A DNA stretch of 64,000 nt, from NCBI GenBank assembly GCA_951812745.1, contig OX638327.1, forward strand, positions 2,071,501-2,135,500, in the 5' to 3' direction. The position numbers and the translations under genes were made by a program. Positions 8,219-16,750 of the stretch are shown here, piece by piece (positions within the stretch are counted from its first letter, which is position 1; each line of letters opens with the position of its first letter). This stretch comes from an uncultured Nitrospirales bacterium. GTDB taxonomy: Bacteria; Nitrospirota; Nitrospiria; Nitrospirales; UBA8639. The notes beneath the pieces were generated by a model. It saw only the letters and a program-made list of their open reading frames with translations, ran no database searches and had not been told where the DNA came from.

Positions 8219-8989
8219 ATGAACATCTTACTCACCAATGACGACGGCGTTGAATCTTCCGGTATCCGCACCCTGGCGAAACACCTGAAGAAACTCGGCA
8301 ACGTCTGGGTGGTCGCGCCAGAACGGCCACAAAACGCCATGGGGCGAGCCATTACCCTCCACAAGCCCCTTCGATTAAAGCAAATCGGCCGGCAGGTTTT
8401 CTCGGTGAACGGCACGCCGTCGGATTGCGTCATCGTGGCCGTGGGCCGGGTACTCCGTGACCGTCCGATCCATTTGCTGGTGTCGGGGATCAACAAAGGG
8501 CTGAATCTTGGTGACGACGTGACCAATTCCGGAACCGTGGCCGCAGCGCTCGAAGGCGCGATCCGCGGCATTCCCTCGATGGCCGTCTCACTGGATGGGC
8601 TGAAACGATTTCGATTCCCGGTGGCGGCCGGGGTGGCAGTCGAGGTGGCAACCATGGTCTTGCAGGAGGGGTTGCCGACCGATACGTTATTGAACGTCAA
8701 CGTGCCCGACGTTCAGGCTGGATCCCTGACAGGGATGCAGGTCACGTCGTTAAGCCGGCGACGATATGACAATTCCGTCATTGAAAACGTCGACCCTCGT
8801 GGGAACGCGTATTATTGGATCGCCGGAGAACAGGTGTCCTGGAACCGAAGAAAGAATTCCGACGTGGATGCCATTGCCGGCAACAGGGTTTCCCTGACAC
8901 CGCTGCATTTCGATATGACGCAGTACCGCGCCATGAAAAAGTTGACGGCATGGGCATCCGCGTTGTCAACGCGAACGAGGTCATCCTGA
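8219..8989 (+). CDS. surE: 5'/3'-nucleotidase SurE
   Basis: A 256-residue SurE. The family signature MNILLTNDDGVES supplies the two Asp metal ligands at the N-terminus, followed by VVAPERPQNAMGRAIT, NGTPSDCV, the SGINKGLNLGDDVTNSGTVAAALEG core, and GIPSMAVS. SurE removes phosphate from nucleoside monophosphates and short polyphosphate. The C-terminal 60 residues are the usual swapped arm. It heads a run surE - membrane protein - cysS - rlmB-like on the plus strand. Confidence 0.95.
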   Translation: MNILLTNDDGVESSGIRTLAKHLKKLGNVWVVAPERPQNAMGRAITLHKPLRLKQIGRQVFSVNGTPSDCVIVAVGRVLRDRPIHLLVSGINKGLNLGDDVTNSGTVAAALEGAIRGIPSMAVSLDGLKRFRFPVAAGVAVEVATMVLQEGLPTDTLLNVNVPDVQAGSLTGMQVTSLSRRRYDNSVIENVDPRGNAYYWIAGEQVSWNRRKNSDVDAIAGNRVSLTPLHFDMTQYRAMKKLTAWASALSTRTRSS

Positions 8990-9008
8990 GGGGTGGCGAC
9001 GAGACACC

Positions 9009-9620
9009 ATGCTCCAGGCACTGTATCAGTGGATGGTCTCCTGGTCGGAATCTCCGTACGCCGAACTCGCGTTGTTTCTGCTGGCGTTTGCAGAGTCCTC
9101 TGTCTTTCCGATTCCTCCCGACGTCTTACTGCTGGCATTGACCCTGGGGAATCCATCGTGGGGTCTGTATTATGCGGCGATTTCCACGATCGGCTCCGTC
9201 TTGGGTGGCATGTTCGGCTACCTCATCGGGTGGTGGGGAGGGAAGCCGATCCTGCTCCGGCTGATGGGGCAGGACCGCGTCTCCAAAATCCATGACACGT
9301 TTCAACGGTATGAGGGCTGGGCGATCCTGATTGCGGGCCTGACGCCCGTTCCCTATAAAGTGTTTACAATCGGGGCCGGCGCGTTTTATGTTAATTTTCG
9401 CGTATTTGTCGTGGCGTCGTTACTCAGCCGGGGCGCCCGTTTCTTTCTGGTCGCCGGTACCGTGCAACTGTTGGGTCCGTGGGTCAAAGAGGTCCTGGAA
9501 CAATACTTCAATCTGTTCACCGTCGCCTTGGTGACGTGCATCGTTCTGGGATATTGGATCGTCAAACGGCAAACGAAAAAGACCCTGGACCCGTCTTCTG
9601 CTTCGCCGACCTCTGAATGA
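9009..9620 (+). CDS. YqaA-like (SNARE-associated/DedA) membrane protein
   Basis: A 203-residue integral membrane protein with about five hydrophobic segments. The motif FAESSVFPIPPDVLLL, then GSVLGGMFGYLIGWWGG and LTPVPYKVFTIGAG, fit the DedA/VTT family in its YqaA subgroup. Relatives are linked to proton-dependent lipid scrambling and envelope maintenance. The substrate here is unknown. The gene starts 19 bases after surE. A smaller relative is at 52028. Confidence 0.85.
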   Translation: MLQALYQWMVSWSESPYAELALFLLAFAESSVFPIPPDVLLLALTLGNPSWGLYYAAISTIGSVLGGMFGYLIGWWGGKPILLRLMGQDRVSKIHDTFQRYEGWAILIAGLTPVPYKVFTIGAGAFYVNFRVFVVASLLSRGARFFLVAGTVQLLGPWVKEVLEQYFNLFTVALVTCIVLGYWIVKRQTKKTLDPSSASPTSE

Positions 9621-9627
9621 ACGTTCC

Positions 9628-11088
9628 GTGAAGATTTTTAACACCCTGACGAATCAAGAAGAACCGTTCGTTCCCATCACGCCTCCACGCGTGGGAATCT
9701 ACGTCTGCGGCGTCACCGTGTATGATGAATGTCATGTGGGGCATGCTCGCAGTGCGATCGTCTTTGACGTGCTCCGGCGGTATCTCGTCTATCAAGGCTA
9801 CGATGTGACCTACGTCAAAAACTTCACCGATGTGGACGACAAGATCATCAACCGGGCGGCGGAGGAAGGCATCCCCTGGGACGGAGTCGTCGAGAAATAC
9901 ATGCAGGCGTATGTGCGCGACATGAAACGGTTGGGCGTCGGTGCTCCGGACGTGGAGCCGCGGGCCACGGAACACATGCCGGAGATTCTTCAGATGATCG
10001 GCACGCTGGTGGAAAAAGGTTTTGCCTACCGGGTCGATGGCGACGTCTATTATCGGGTGGCAGCTTTTCCGGAATATGGGCGGTTGAGTCAACGTCACGC
10101 CGAAGACATGCAAGCCGGTGCGAGAGTCGAAGTGGATGAACGAAAACAGGACCCCATGGACTTTGCCCTATGGAAAGCGGCCAAACCCGGGGAGCCGGCC
10201 TGGGAGAGTCCCTGGGGGCCTGGCCGGCCGGGCTGGCACATCGAATGTTCGGCCATGTCCGTGCGCCATTTGGGTGGAACCTTCGACATTCATGGAGGCG
10301 GTAAGGATTTGACCTTTCCTCACCATGAAAATGAAATTGCGCAGTCCCGCGCCGCAACGGGACAGGCCTTCGCCCGCTATTGGGTGCATCACGGCTTCGT
10401 CACCATTGATGAGGAAAAGATGTCCAAGTCGTTGGGGAATTTTTTTACCGTACGGGACATTTTCGATCAGTCGAATTGTCCGGAACCCGTGACGGCCGAG
10501 GCGATACGCTACTTTCTGCTTTCGACCCACTATCGTGGAGACGTGAATTTTTCCAACCTGGCCGTGGCGGAAGCCAAGTCCGCGTTGGATAACGTGTATG
10601 ATCTCTTCAGCCGTCTCTCCGAGAAACCCGGGACCGATCCGGATTCCAGGACTTCTTTGGGAAAAGCCTTGACTCATTTTCAGGAGTCGTTTGAAGAGGC
10701 TATGGATGATGATCTGAATACCCCCGAGGCCTTGGCGGCGTTTCAGCAACTTCGGGCCGCGGCCAACCAAGCCCTTCAAGGGGGATTGTCCGGGAAGGGC
10801 CGGCAGGAGATTCGTGAAATCTTTCGGCAATGTGGCGCGCCGTTGGGCTTGTTTCAACTCAACGAAAACGAATGGGTCTTTCGCGAGTTGGATTTCGGCT
10901 TGGAGCAAAGCCGGATGCGCGCTGAACAGGAGTACACCGATGAGTGGATTCAAGAACAGATTCGACAAAGGGCCGAAGCGCGGGCGCGGAAAGACTTCAC
11001 CGCCGCCGACCACATTCGAGAAGCCTTGGCGGCCAAAGGGGTTCTCCTCGAGGACCGGCCGGACGGAAGTACCCGGTGGAAGCGGTGA
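9628..11088 (+). CDS. cysS: Cysteinyl-tRNA synthetase
   Basis: A 486-residue class I synthetase of normal length. The start is GTG at 9628, eight bases after the stop of the previous gene. Motifs: YVCGVTVYDECHVGHARS (zinc Cys and the HIGH-like HVGH), NFTDVDDKIINRA, GWHIECSAMS, HGGGKDLTFPHHENEIAQS (further zinc ligands) and KMSKSLGN. The C-terminal DALR-type helical region ends the protein. It charges tRNA-Cys in the cytoplasm. Confidence 0.95.
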   Translation: MKIFNTLTNQEEPFVPITPPRVGIYVCGVTVYDECHVGHARSAIVFDVLRRYLVYQGYDVTYVKNFTDVDDKIINRAAEEGIPWDGVVEKYMQAYVRDMKRLGVGAPDVEPRATEHMPEILQMIGTLVEKGFAYRVDGDVYYRVAAFPEYGRLSQRHAEDMQAGARVEVDERKQDPMDFALWKAAKPGEPAWESPWGPGRPGWHIECSAMSVRHLGGTFDIHGGGKDLTFPHHENEIAQSRAATGQAFARYWVHHGFVTIDEEKMSKSLGNFFTVRDIFDQSNCPEPVTAEAIRYFLLSTHYRGDVNFSNLAVAEAKSALDNVYDLFSRLSEKPGTDPDSRTSLGKALTHFQESFEEAMDDDLNTPEALAAFQQLRAAANQALQGGLSGKGRQEIREIFRQCGAPLGLFQLNENEWVFRELDFGLEQSRMRAEQEYTDEWIQEQIRQRAEARARKDFTAADHIREALAAKGVLLEDRPDGSTRWKR

Positions 11089-11866
11089 GGCCGGCGACTT
11101 CCTGTTTGGGATTCGCGCGGTCACGGAGGCGCTGCGGTCCGGATCGCGAACATTCATAAAAATCTTCCTGTCTCATCGCCATCGTCAATTTTCCCAGATC
11201 ATTCGTTTCGCCAAAGTCCAAGGCGTTCCCTTGCAGGTTCAACCGCGTGAACGACTCGACCGACTGGTCCCCGCCGGAAGTCACCAGGGCGTGGTGGCGC
11301 TCGTGGCGGCCAAATCCTATGCCTCGGAAGACGAGATCCTCGGGTATGCCGCACAACAGGAAGAGCCGGGGTTTTTCCTTGCGCTCGACGGAGTGGAGGA
11401 TCCACAAAATTTCGGGGCGGTCCTCAGAACGGCTGTCACCGCGGGTATTCATGGGGTGTTTATTCCGGATCGGCGATCCGTAGGCTTGACGGCGAGTGTG
11501 GCCAAAGCGTCCGCGGGCGCCGTCGAGCACGTTCGCGTGGCCCGGTGCGCCAATATCGGCAAACTGATCGACCGCTTGCAGGACCGTGCCGTGAACACTG
11601 TGGCTTTGGATCCTCGCGCTTCCAGCCTCTATACCGAACTGGATTTCAAGGGACCAACCTTATTGGTGTTTGGCGGAGAGGGCAGGGGACTCAGATCCAG
11701 GATTGTCGAACAATGTCATGCTCAAGCCCGCATTCCCATGCGTGGGCAGGTGCACTCGCTCAACGTCTCGGCGAGCGTTGCGGTGGTCGCGTATGAAGTG
11801 GTTCGACAACGGGGAGCGAAGGCGTTACTGAATCTGGATCAAGCCTTCTTGAATAGCCGCGTTTAA
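10940..11866 (+). CDS. rlmB: SpoU/TrmH-type 23S rRNA 2'-O-methyltransferase (RlmB-like)
   Basis: The conserved part begins at FLFGIRAVTEALRSGSRT, the normal N-terminus of RlmB, and continues with the substrate-binding domain and the SPOUT core: GVEDPQNFGAVLRTA, VFGGEGRGL and a final VHSLNVSASVAVVAYE knot. No ATG, GTG or TTG occurs in frame between the cysS stop (11088) and FLFGIRAV. The nearest ATG is 10940, which overlaps cysS by 149 bases and adds a basic, Pro/Arg-rich leader of about 55 residues. A non-standard start near 11090 is the alternative. Product: methylation of 23S G2251 or a similar site. Confidence 0.85.
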   Translation: MSGFKNRFDKGPKRGRGKTSPPPTTFEKPWRPKGFSSRTGRTEVPGGSGEAGDFLFGIRAVTEALRSGSRTFIKIFLSHRHRQFSQIIRFAKVQGVPLQVQPRERLDRLVPAGSHQGVVALVAAKSYASEDEILGYAAQQEEPGFFLALDGVEDPQNFGAVLRTAVTAGIHGVFIPDRRSVGLTASVAKASAGAVEHVRVARCANIGKLIDRLQDRAVNTVALDPRASSLYTELDFKGPTLLVFGGEGRGLRSRIVEQCHAQARIPMRGQVHSLNVSASVAVVAYEVVRQRGAKALLNLDQAFLNSRV

Positions 11867-12088
11867 GAGTTGGGCGGCATTCGACACGCGCACCTTTTTC
11901 ATCATATTGGCACGATGGGCTTCGACGGTTTTGACGCTGATCGCGAGACGTTCGGCGATTTCTTTATTCTTGAGGCCGGACCAAATCAGTTGAAGAATTT
12001 CCTGTTCCCGTTCGGTGAGCGCTTCGGGGCGTTTCCGCCGCATCGGAAGCAACGCTCTCTTTTTGCTTATTTTTGTCTGGACGGCCAT
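11825..12088 (-). CDS. Small LuxR-type HTH DNA-binding protein
   Basis: An 87-residue protein that is almost only a GerE/LuxR C-terminal domain: EALTEREQEILQLIWSGLKNKEIAERLAISVKTVEAHRANMMKKVRV. The first 20 residues are basic, and there is no receiver or ligand domain. The 3' end overlaps the convergent rlmB-like gene by 42 bases. Stand-alone HTH proteins of this type may work with a separate receiver or act constitutively. Targets are unknown; the pilus genes on the far side are the nearest divergent unit. Confidence 0.85.
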   Translation of the reverse strand: MAVQTKISKKRALLPMRRKRPEALTEREQEILQLIWSGLKNKEIAERLAISVKTVEAHRANMMKKVRVSNAAQLLNAAIQEGLIQIQ

Positions 12089-12221
12089 CGGGAACAGAAA
12101 TTTTTCTCAAGATGAATTATGTAGGTAATACTAGCAGGGTATTCATTGAAAAGTAAAGTGGAGAAAAGACGGTCAGGTCGCAATAAACGCGAGTTTTTGA
12201 GGAGTCACGACATATAGAATC

Positions 12222-12995
12222 ATGGATGCGCCAGGCTTCTATATTTTGTTGTTTGTGGTGGGATTGGTCATGGGGAGTTTCCTGAACGTCTGTATTCTGA
12301 GAATCCCCCACGGTGAATCCGTCATTCGGCCCGGGTCCCGTTGCCCGGAATGCAAGATGTCCCTTCGCTGGTTCGATAACGTTCCTCTCTTGAGTTTTTT
12401 CTGGTTGCGGGCACGTTGTCGATCGTGTGGGGGAAAGATTTCATGGCGCTATCCCCTGGTGGAATGTCTGAATGGAGCAGGCTATCTCGGGATCGTCTAC
12501 ACGTTCGGCTGGAACCGGAGTGCCTTCGTGTATGCGCTGTTTTTGTCGTTGCTGTTGGTCGTGACGATGATCGACGTCGATCATCTCGTGATCCCGGACG
12601 TCATTTCTCTCCCGGGCATAATCATTGGCTTGTTCGCGTCAACCTTCATTCTTCCCTTGGGTTGGACAGGTTCATTGCTGGGTATCGCGTTGGGGGGAGG
12701 AATCCTTTGGATGCTCGCGGCCGTCAGTCCCTACCTGTTCGGAAAAGAAGGAATGGGCGGTGGAGACATTAAACTCCTGGCGATGATCGGCGCGTTCCTG
12801 GGCTGGGAGCACGTGTGCATGACCTTGTTTCTTGCATCCTGTGCAGGGGCGCTGATCGGGATTGGCCTCATGGCCTTCCGGTACATGGAGCGCGGTCAAT
12901 ACATCCCTTTTGGGCCGTTCCTGGTGCTGGGGGCGGTGGCGTCACTGTTTTTTTATCAGGAATTGTTCGACATGTATGAGGCCATGTTCTTGTAG
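12222..12995 (+). CDS. pilD: Type IV prepilin peptidase / N-methyltransferase
   Basis: A 257-residue polytopic membrane enzyme. The cytoplasmic N-terminal domain has two CxxC pairs (CPECKMSLRW and CRSCGGK). The two catalytic aspartates are in TMIDVDHLVIPD and GMGGGDIKLLAMIG. It cleaves prepilins after Gly and methylates the new N-terminus. The three genes just downstream encode substrates, which supports its role here in pilus or pseudopilus assembly. Confidence 0.93.
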   Translation: MDAPGFYILLFVVGLVMGSFLNVCILRIPHGESVIRPGSRCPECKMSLRWFDNVPLLSFFWLRARCRSCGGKISWRYPLVECLNGAGYLGIVYTFGWNRSAFVYALFLSLLLVVTMIDVDHLVIPDVISLPGIIIGLFASTFILPLGWTGSLLGIALGGGILWMLAAVSPYLFGKEGMGGGDIKLLAMIGAFLGWEHVCMTLFLASCAGALIGIGLMAFRYMERGQYIPFGPFLVLGAVASLFFYQELFDMYEAMFL

Positions 12996-12999
12996 ATTT

Positions 13000-13029
13000 G
13001 TAGGTCGGATTAGCCCAGCGTAATCCGAC
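13000..13029 (+). repeat. REP-like palindrome, family A, copy 1
   Basis: Arms GTCGGATTA and TAATCCGAC around an 8-base centre, preceded by GTAG. The same palindrome type occurs at 13063, 46719, 50837 and 62227, always between genes. This copy lies just after pilD. Confidence 0.85.
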
Positions 13030-13062
13030 AGAAAGGGCATCAATCGTGTGGGCGGGTAGGAT

Positions 13063-13094
13063 GTCGGGTTACGCCTTCGGCTAACCCGACCTAC
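13063..13094 (+). repeat. REP-like palindrome, family A, copy 2
   Basis: Arms GTCGGGTTA... and ...TAACCCGAC with trailing CTAC. It faces the first copy across 33 bases, giving the paired (BIME-like) layout seen in REP families. Confidence 0.85.
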
Positions 13095-13122
13095 GGGGTC
13101 CCCGCATTCTGCTGGCCAATCA

Positions 13123-13617
13123 ATGAACATTGACAATTCCCGCACTCTTACACATCCGGCGGAAAAGCCATGGGGGTATACGTTGACGGAATTGATGATT
13201 GTCCTCGGTATTTTGGCGGTCGTGTTGGGGTTGAGCGGAACCTGGCTGGCCTCCCAACTGCCGCAGTACCGCCTGAATGGGGCGGTCCGGCAAATACGCG
13301 CGGACCTTTTGGCAGCCAGGGCACAAGCCGTCAGACAGGGCAATGAAGTCCGTGTCTTTTTTACGGACCCACAACATTATGATATTTTGGACGACGACAA
13401 CAATAACGGAAAAGCCGATCCCGGTGAAGCCGTCGAATCCCGTTCGATCCAGGAGGAGTTTGCAGGAGTTGCGATTCAATCCAATAATAATCCGATCTTT
13501 CATCCGAGGGGCACGGCCTCTAGTCTGGCCACGGTCAGGATCTCCAATGCCTCGCGAGAGAAAGCGATCACGATCAGCATCACGGGTCGCGTGAAAGTGA
13601 AACCCCCTGATGACTAA
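13123..13617 (+). CDS. GspH/FimT-type pseudopilin
   Basis: A 164-residue pseudopilin. The type III signal is an 18-residue leader ending in WG, then YTLTELMIVLGILAVVLG, with Glu at position +5 for PilD processing. The periplasmic part has the GspH/FimT pattern, including an acidic DDDNNNGKADPGE loop that looks like a calcium site. The chosen ATG lies inside a dispersed intergenic repeat (GAACATTGACAATTC), so part of the leader is repeat-derived. The stop overlaps the next gene by eight bases. Confidence 0.85.
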   Translation: MNIDNSRTLTHPAEKPWGYTLTELMIVLGILAVVLGLSGTWLASQLPQYRLNGAVRQIRADLLAARAQAVRQGNEVRVFFTDPQHYDILDDDNNNGKADPGEAVESRSIQEEFAGVAIQSNNNPIFHPRGTASSLATVRISNASREKAITISITGRVKVKPPDD

Positions 13618-13984
13618 CCACAAAGGCTTAACTCTCCTGGAAGCCGTCATAGCGATGGCTCTCTTTTTTGTCGCCGTCTTGGCCCTTGCAGGGGTGGCGA
13701 TCACGGCGAGTAAAGGCGCTGCAGCGAGTAAGCATCTGACCACTGCCGTGACCTTGGCGCAGGATAAGCTGGAACAGGTAAGAAGCGCCGGCTACGACGC
13801 AGGGTTGACGGCTTCCGTTGAAACCACGGAAGCCTATGACACCATTCCGGACTTTCCCCTGTATCAACGCGTCGTCGGGATGCAGCCCGGCCGTCCCGTT
13901 CCGGGGTTACAGACGGCGACAGTCACGGTATCGTGGGCCGACGACCGACACTCCGTGACCGTATCCACGATTCTTGCCCCATAG
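13610..13984 (+). CDS. PilV/GspI-type minor pseudopilin
   Basis: A 124-residue protein with a short leader MTNHKG followed by LTLLEAVIAMALFFVAVLAL, a typical prepilin cleavage site and hydrophobic helix with Glu at +5. The C-terminal half is beta-rich and ends in SWADDRHSVTVSTI, a common PilV/GspI ending. It overlaps the GspH-type gene and is followed after seven bases by the PilW-type gene, so the three are translated as one unit. Confidence 0.82.
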   Translation: MTNHKGLTLLEAVIAMALFFVAVLALAGVAITASKGAAASKHLTTAVTLAQDKLEQVRSAGYDAGLTASVETTEAYDTIPDFPLYQRVVGMQPGRPVPGLQTATVTVSWADDRHSVTVSTILAP

Positions 13985-13990
13985 AAAACG

Positions 13991-14599
13991 ATGAGTTCCC
14001 AACCCGTGACCAACCAAAGAGGCGTCACCTTAACGGAACTTCTGATAGCCTTGGCGTTGGGCCTGTTCACCGTCGGTGCGGTTTATAGCGTGTATCTGAA
14101 TCAGATAAAGCGTCAGATCGTTCAAGAGGACGTGTTGGCCATGCAACAAACCGCTCGTGCCGCATTGGACATGATGACCAGGGAGATTCGCATGGCAGGC
14201 TATGACCCCATGGGGGTCAATCGGGATGCCGATCCCTCGAATGATTTTTATGGGCTTAGCTACCATCCCACGGAGTTACACATTCGAGCCGATTTGAACG
14301 GAAACGGCGTGCTCACCGATTCGAAAGAGTCCATCGTCTACCTCTATGACGACTCGACCTCCACGTTGCGACGCAAAGTGGGAAAGGGCGGGCGGCAACC
14401 CGTGGCGGAGCATATCGAGGCCTTTACGTTTTCGTATCGTGACGCCTTGGGGCATCAGACGACGCACGCGCCGAGTATCCGGGCGGTTGACGTGCAGGTG
14501 ACGGCCCGGTCCGCCCACGTCGACAGCCTCTATCCCGAGAACGAGGGGTATCGGACGTTGACCCTTCGATCCCGCATTGTCCCGAGAAACCTGCCGTGA
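13991..14599 (+). CDS. PilW-type minor pilin
   Basis: A 202-residue pseudopilin with leader MSSQPVTNQRG and helix VTLTELLIALALGLFTVGAVY. Next comes the PilW hallmark DMMTREIRMAGYDP, then a region with an acidic turn (DLNGNGVLTDSKES) that may bind calcium. Minor pilins of this kind prime pilus assembly. No PilX or PilY1 gene follows; the operon ends here, which is shorter than the usual fimT-pilV-pilW-pilX-pilY1 set. Confidence 0.85.
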   Translation: MSSQPVTNQRGVTLTELLIALALGLFTVGAVYSVYLNQIKRQIVQEDVLAMQQTARAALDMMTREIRMAGYDPMGVNRDADPSNDFYGLSYHPTELHIRADLNGNGVLTDSKESIVYLYDDSTSTLRRKVGKGGRQPVAEHIEAFTFSYRDALGHQTTHAPSIRAVDVQVTARSAHVDSLYPENEGYRTLTLRSRIVPRNLP

Positions 14600-14966
14600 G
14601 GGTTTCTCGTTCTGCCTTTCCCCTCCTTTGTTGTCGTGTTCCGTGTGATTGCCTAGACTCTTCTGCTCTCATGCGTGACATCGCGTCTGTGCACCAACGG
14701 AGGCCGCCTGGACATCAAATTTCATACGTGAGCTCGCACCACCCCCGCCGGGCTAGCCAGCCCTCTCCCCAAAGCGCCGATTCCGTGGCCCGGGAACGCG
14801 GCGTGGCCGGGCCCCATCTAGAAAGGCCCCCGCGCTTACCGTGCCTCAACGATCAGGCGCCCTTGCCACGGCGACAGCATCAGACGGGACTGGACACTTT
14901 TGTAAGGAGGGGGGAGGAGAGGTAGAGAGAGGCAGCTTGTTTTTTATCAACGACACATGAGAAAAA
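14600..14966 (+). other. Intergenic stretch after the pilin operon
   Basis: It is GC-rich in its second half. A frame is open from 14596 to 14925 but has no family resemblance and a biased, low-hydrophobicity composition, so I do not call it a gene. No terminator or repeat from the other families is visible. Confidence 0.5.
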
Positions 14967-15054
14967 TGGTGCCGAAGGCGGGATTTGAACCCGCACACCC
15001 CCATGGGGCGCTAGACCCTGAATCTAGTGCGTCTGCCAGTTTCGCCACTTCGGC
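14967..15054 (-). tRNA. tRNA-Leu (anticodon CAG)
   Basis: Read on the minus strand it folds as a class II tRNA: acceptor GCCGAAG/CTTCGGC, D-arm with TGGCAGACG, anticodon stem CTAGA/TCTAG around loop TTCAGGG (anticodon CAG), a long GC-rich variable arm, and T-arm GCGGGTTCAAATCCCGC. The discriminator base is A and the CCA end is encoded. It decodes CUG. Confidence 0.97.
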
Positions 15055-15206
15055 ATGGAGCTTGTCTTGAACGGAGTGAATGAATCGTAATTATCAGCTT
15101 TTGCCTGGATAGGCGTCAAGCGTGCAACCTCGCTGTGCTGTCGCCGTGTCTTTTGTCCCTTCTTTTGTCTTTGTAGCTGCGTCATCTCATGACGCTTTAT
15201 TCCTTC

Positions 15207-15237
15207 TCCCTCTGGGAGAGGGTAGGGTGAGGGGGCC
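15207..15237 (+). repeat. GGGAGAGGG/GGGTGAGGG repeat, family B
   Basis: CTCCCTCTGGGAGAGGG forms a short hairpin and is followed by TAGGGTGAGGGGG. Closely similar units occur at 46661, 58649 and 62820 (opposite orientation). A small hairpin, GCGTCATCTCATGACGC, sits just upstream at 15181-15197. Confidence 0.8.
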
Positions 15238-15271
15238 ATGCCCAGATCAGAGGCGGGGCCCAGAATATGTC

Positions 15272-16750
15272 TTATGGTGCCGAAGTGGCATGAGAGGGTT
15301 CGGAAAGTTCCGGGTACTGTTGGCGCCAGAGTCGATGCGGGCCCTGAAGGTCTTGGGTGTCTCCGGCGATGACAATCCGTTCTCGAATGAGCCCGGCGAC
15401 GCCGAGTAAGAACGGGGCCGGAACCTGAGGCGCATCTTCGACAATCAATACGTCAAAGCGAACGCGTTTGAATAAGGGATCGGTCACGATTCTCCCCGGA
15501 GTCGCTGCGACCAACCGTTTGTTCTGCATGAAGGCTTGCCGGTTGGTGGCTTCGCTTGCGGCCAGCATCTCACGAACTTTTTGGGTGCCCCCCAGCCTGG
15601 AGATGTCGTCTTTCAACTCTTCGTATTCCGGGCGCATTTCTTTCGGAATCGCGGCCTCGGGAGACAATTCACGGATACGGGCCTGCGCGATCTCCACCTC
15701 TTTCATCAGTGCCGCAATGTTCCCCGTATAGAGCTTCCGGTATTCGCCCAGGGTCTCCACGTTTTTTCCCATGGTCTGCATGCCGAGACGTTTCCAAATG
15801 GGCAGGCGTTCGTACTTGGCGAGCACGTCATCGATGGCCTTGATTTTGCCTTGGAACTCACTCACTTGGGCCAGGAGCCGCCATTCCAGTAACTTGACTT
15901 CATCCATGTCCCGTTGTTTCTGACCTTTGTAAGCCAGGATCGGGATGAGTTCCCGGAATCGCTCATATTTCTGTCGAAGCGTATCCTTATGCGACCGGGA
16001 CTTGGCGAAAAACTTGTGCATTTGCGCTTCGAACCCCAATTCGCCGAGCGGAAACCCTTCGGCTTGCTTGAGCACCGGGACCTCGTAGCGGCTCAACAGG
16101 CTGTGAAAGGGCAGGGCGGCATTCCGGAGGGTTTTGGCCAGGAACCCGAGCAAGTGATCCACGGCGTCGTGCGTAGGCGCCACCAGCAGCACGCGTTTAT
16201 TGTGTCGCATCAAGTTCACCGCTAGGGTGCCGAGCTTCGTCCAGCGAGCGGCTTGGTCGTCATGCCAGACGGTCGTCAGCACGGCAGCCGACGCCCCGGT
16301 TCTGGCCGAGGCATTGGCTTCACGGTGTTTCGGGTCCAGCCAGGGCACCAGCCGCTCGGCCGGCCCCAGGGCGTAGGATTCTGGATGAGCGGCCATATCG
16401 GCTAATCGCTCGGATGCCAGGCGAAAGAACTCCGCGGCATCCGGCACGAGCGTATTGTCCACCGTCGATTGCCCCAGGGTGTCCTGGGTTTGGACCAGGG
16501 CGGTATCGCCCTGGCGCCGGAGCAGAAAGCCACCGGTGGGGTCCAGGTCTCCGGGAGGTACGATGGTGACGGGTACGTCTTCGAGAATCGCGGTTCCCGC
16601 GGGGACCTCCATGGCATACAGGTGCAGAGTGCCGGCCGTGCCGATCTTTTGGGTCGTGCGGGATTCGATCAACGTGTCGAGCCCCCCCGCGGCGTCTTTA
16701 TGATCTGCCAATCGGGTGGCGAAAGCGTGGAGAAGGTCAGACAGTTTCAT
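15272..16750 (-). CDS. SF1 helicase-like protein with a degenerate P-loop (probably inactive)
   Basis: The product has 492 residues. The ATG at 16750 overlaps the upstream stop by four bases (ATGA), so translation is coupled. The stretch RHNKRVLLVAPTHDAVDHLL matches motif Ia of superfamily 1 helicases, and VLIVEDAPQVPAPFLLG and IVIAGDTQDL match motifs II and III. Where Walker A (GxxGTGKT) should be, before motif Ia, the sequence is TTVWHDDQAARWTKLGTLA, with no glycine loop. Motif II reads EDA instead of DEA. The protein stops soon after motif III, so the second RecA domain is missing. A middle helical region (about 250-400) looks coiled. It may be a structural or regulatory derivative; function unknown. 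Confidence 0.65.
   Translation of the reverse strand: MKLSDLLHAFATRLADHKDAAGGLDTLIESRTTQKIGTAGTLHLYAMEVPAGTAILEDVPVTIVPPGDLDPTGGFLLRRQGDTALVQTQDTLGQSTVDNTLVPDAAEFFRLASERLADMAAHPESYALGPAERLVPWLDPKHREANASARTGASAAVLTTVWHDDQAARWTKLGTLAVNLMRHNKRVLLVAPTHDAVDHLLGFLAKTLRNAALPFHSLLSRYEVPVLKQAEGFPLGELGFEAQMHKFFAKSRSHKDTLRQKYERFRELIPILAYKGQKQRDMDEVKLLEWRLLAQVSEFQGKIKAIDDVLAKYERLPIWKRLGMQTMGKNVETLGEYRKLYTGNIAALMKEVEIAQARIRELSPEAAIPKEMRPEYEELKDDISRLGGTQKVREMLAASEATNRQAFMQNKRLVAATPGRIVTDPLFKRVRFDVLIVEDAPQVPAPFLLGVAGLIRERIVIAGDTQDLQGPHRLWRQQYPELSEPSHATSAP

Noticed and set aside
14596-14925. Possible 109-residue protein after the pilin operon
   Set aside because: Composition is Arg/Pro/Ser-rich, with no ribosome-binding site and no resemblance to PilX or PilY1.
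15181-15197. Hairpin GCGTCATCTCATGACGC as a terminator
   Set aside because: The stem has only six pairs and the T-run is short and broken. There is no gene ending just before it on the plus strand.
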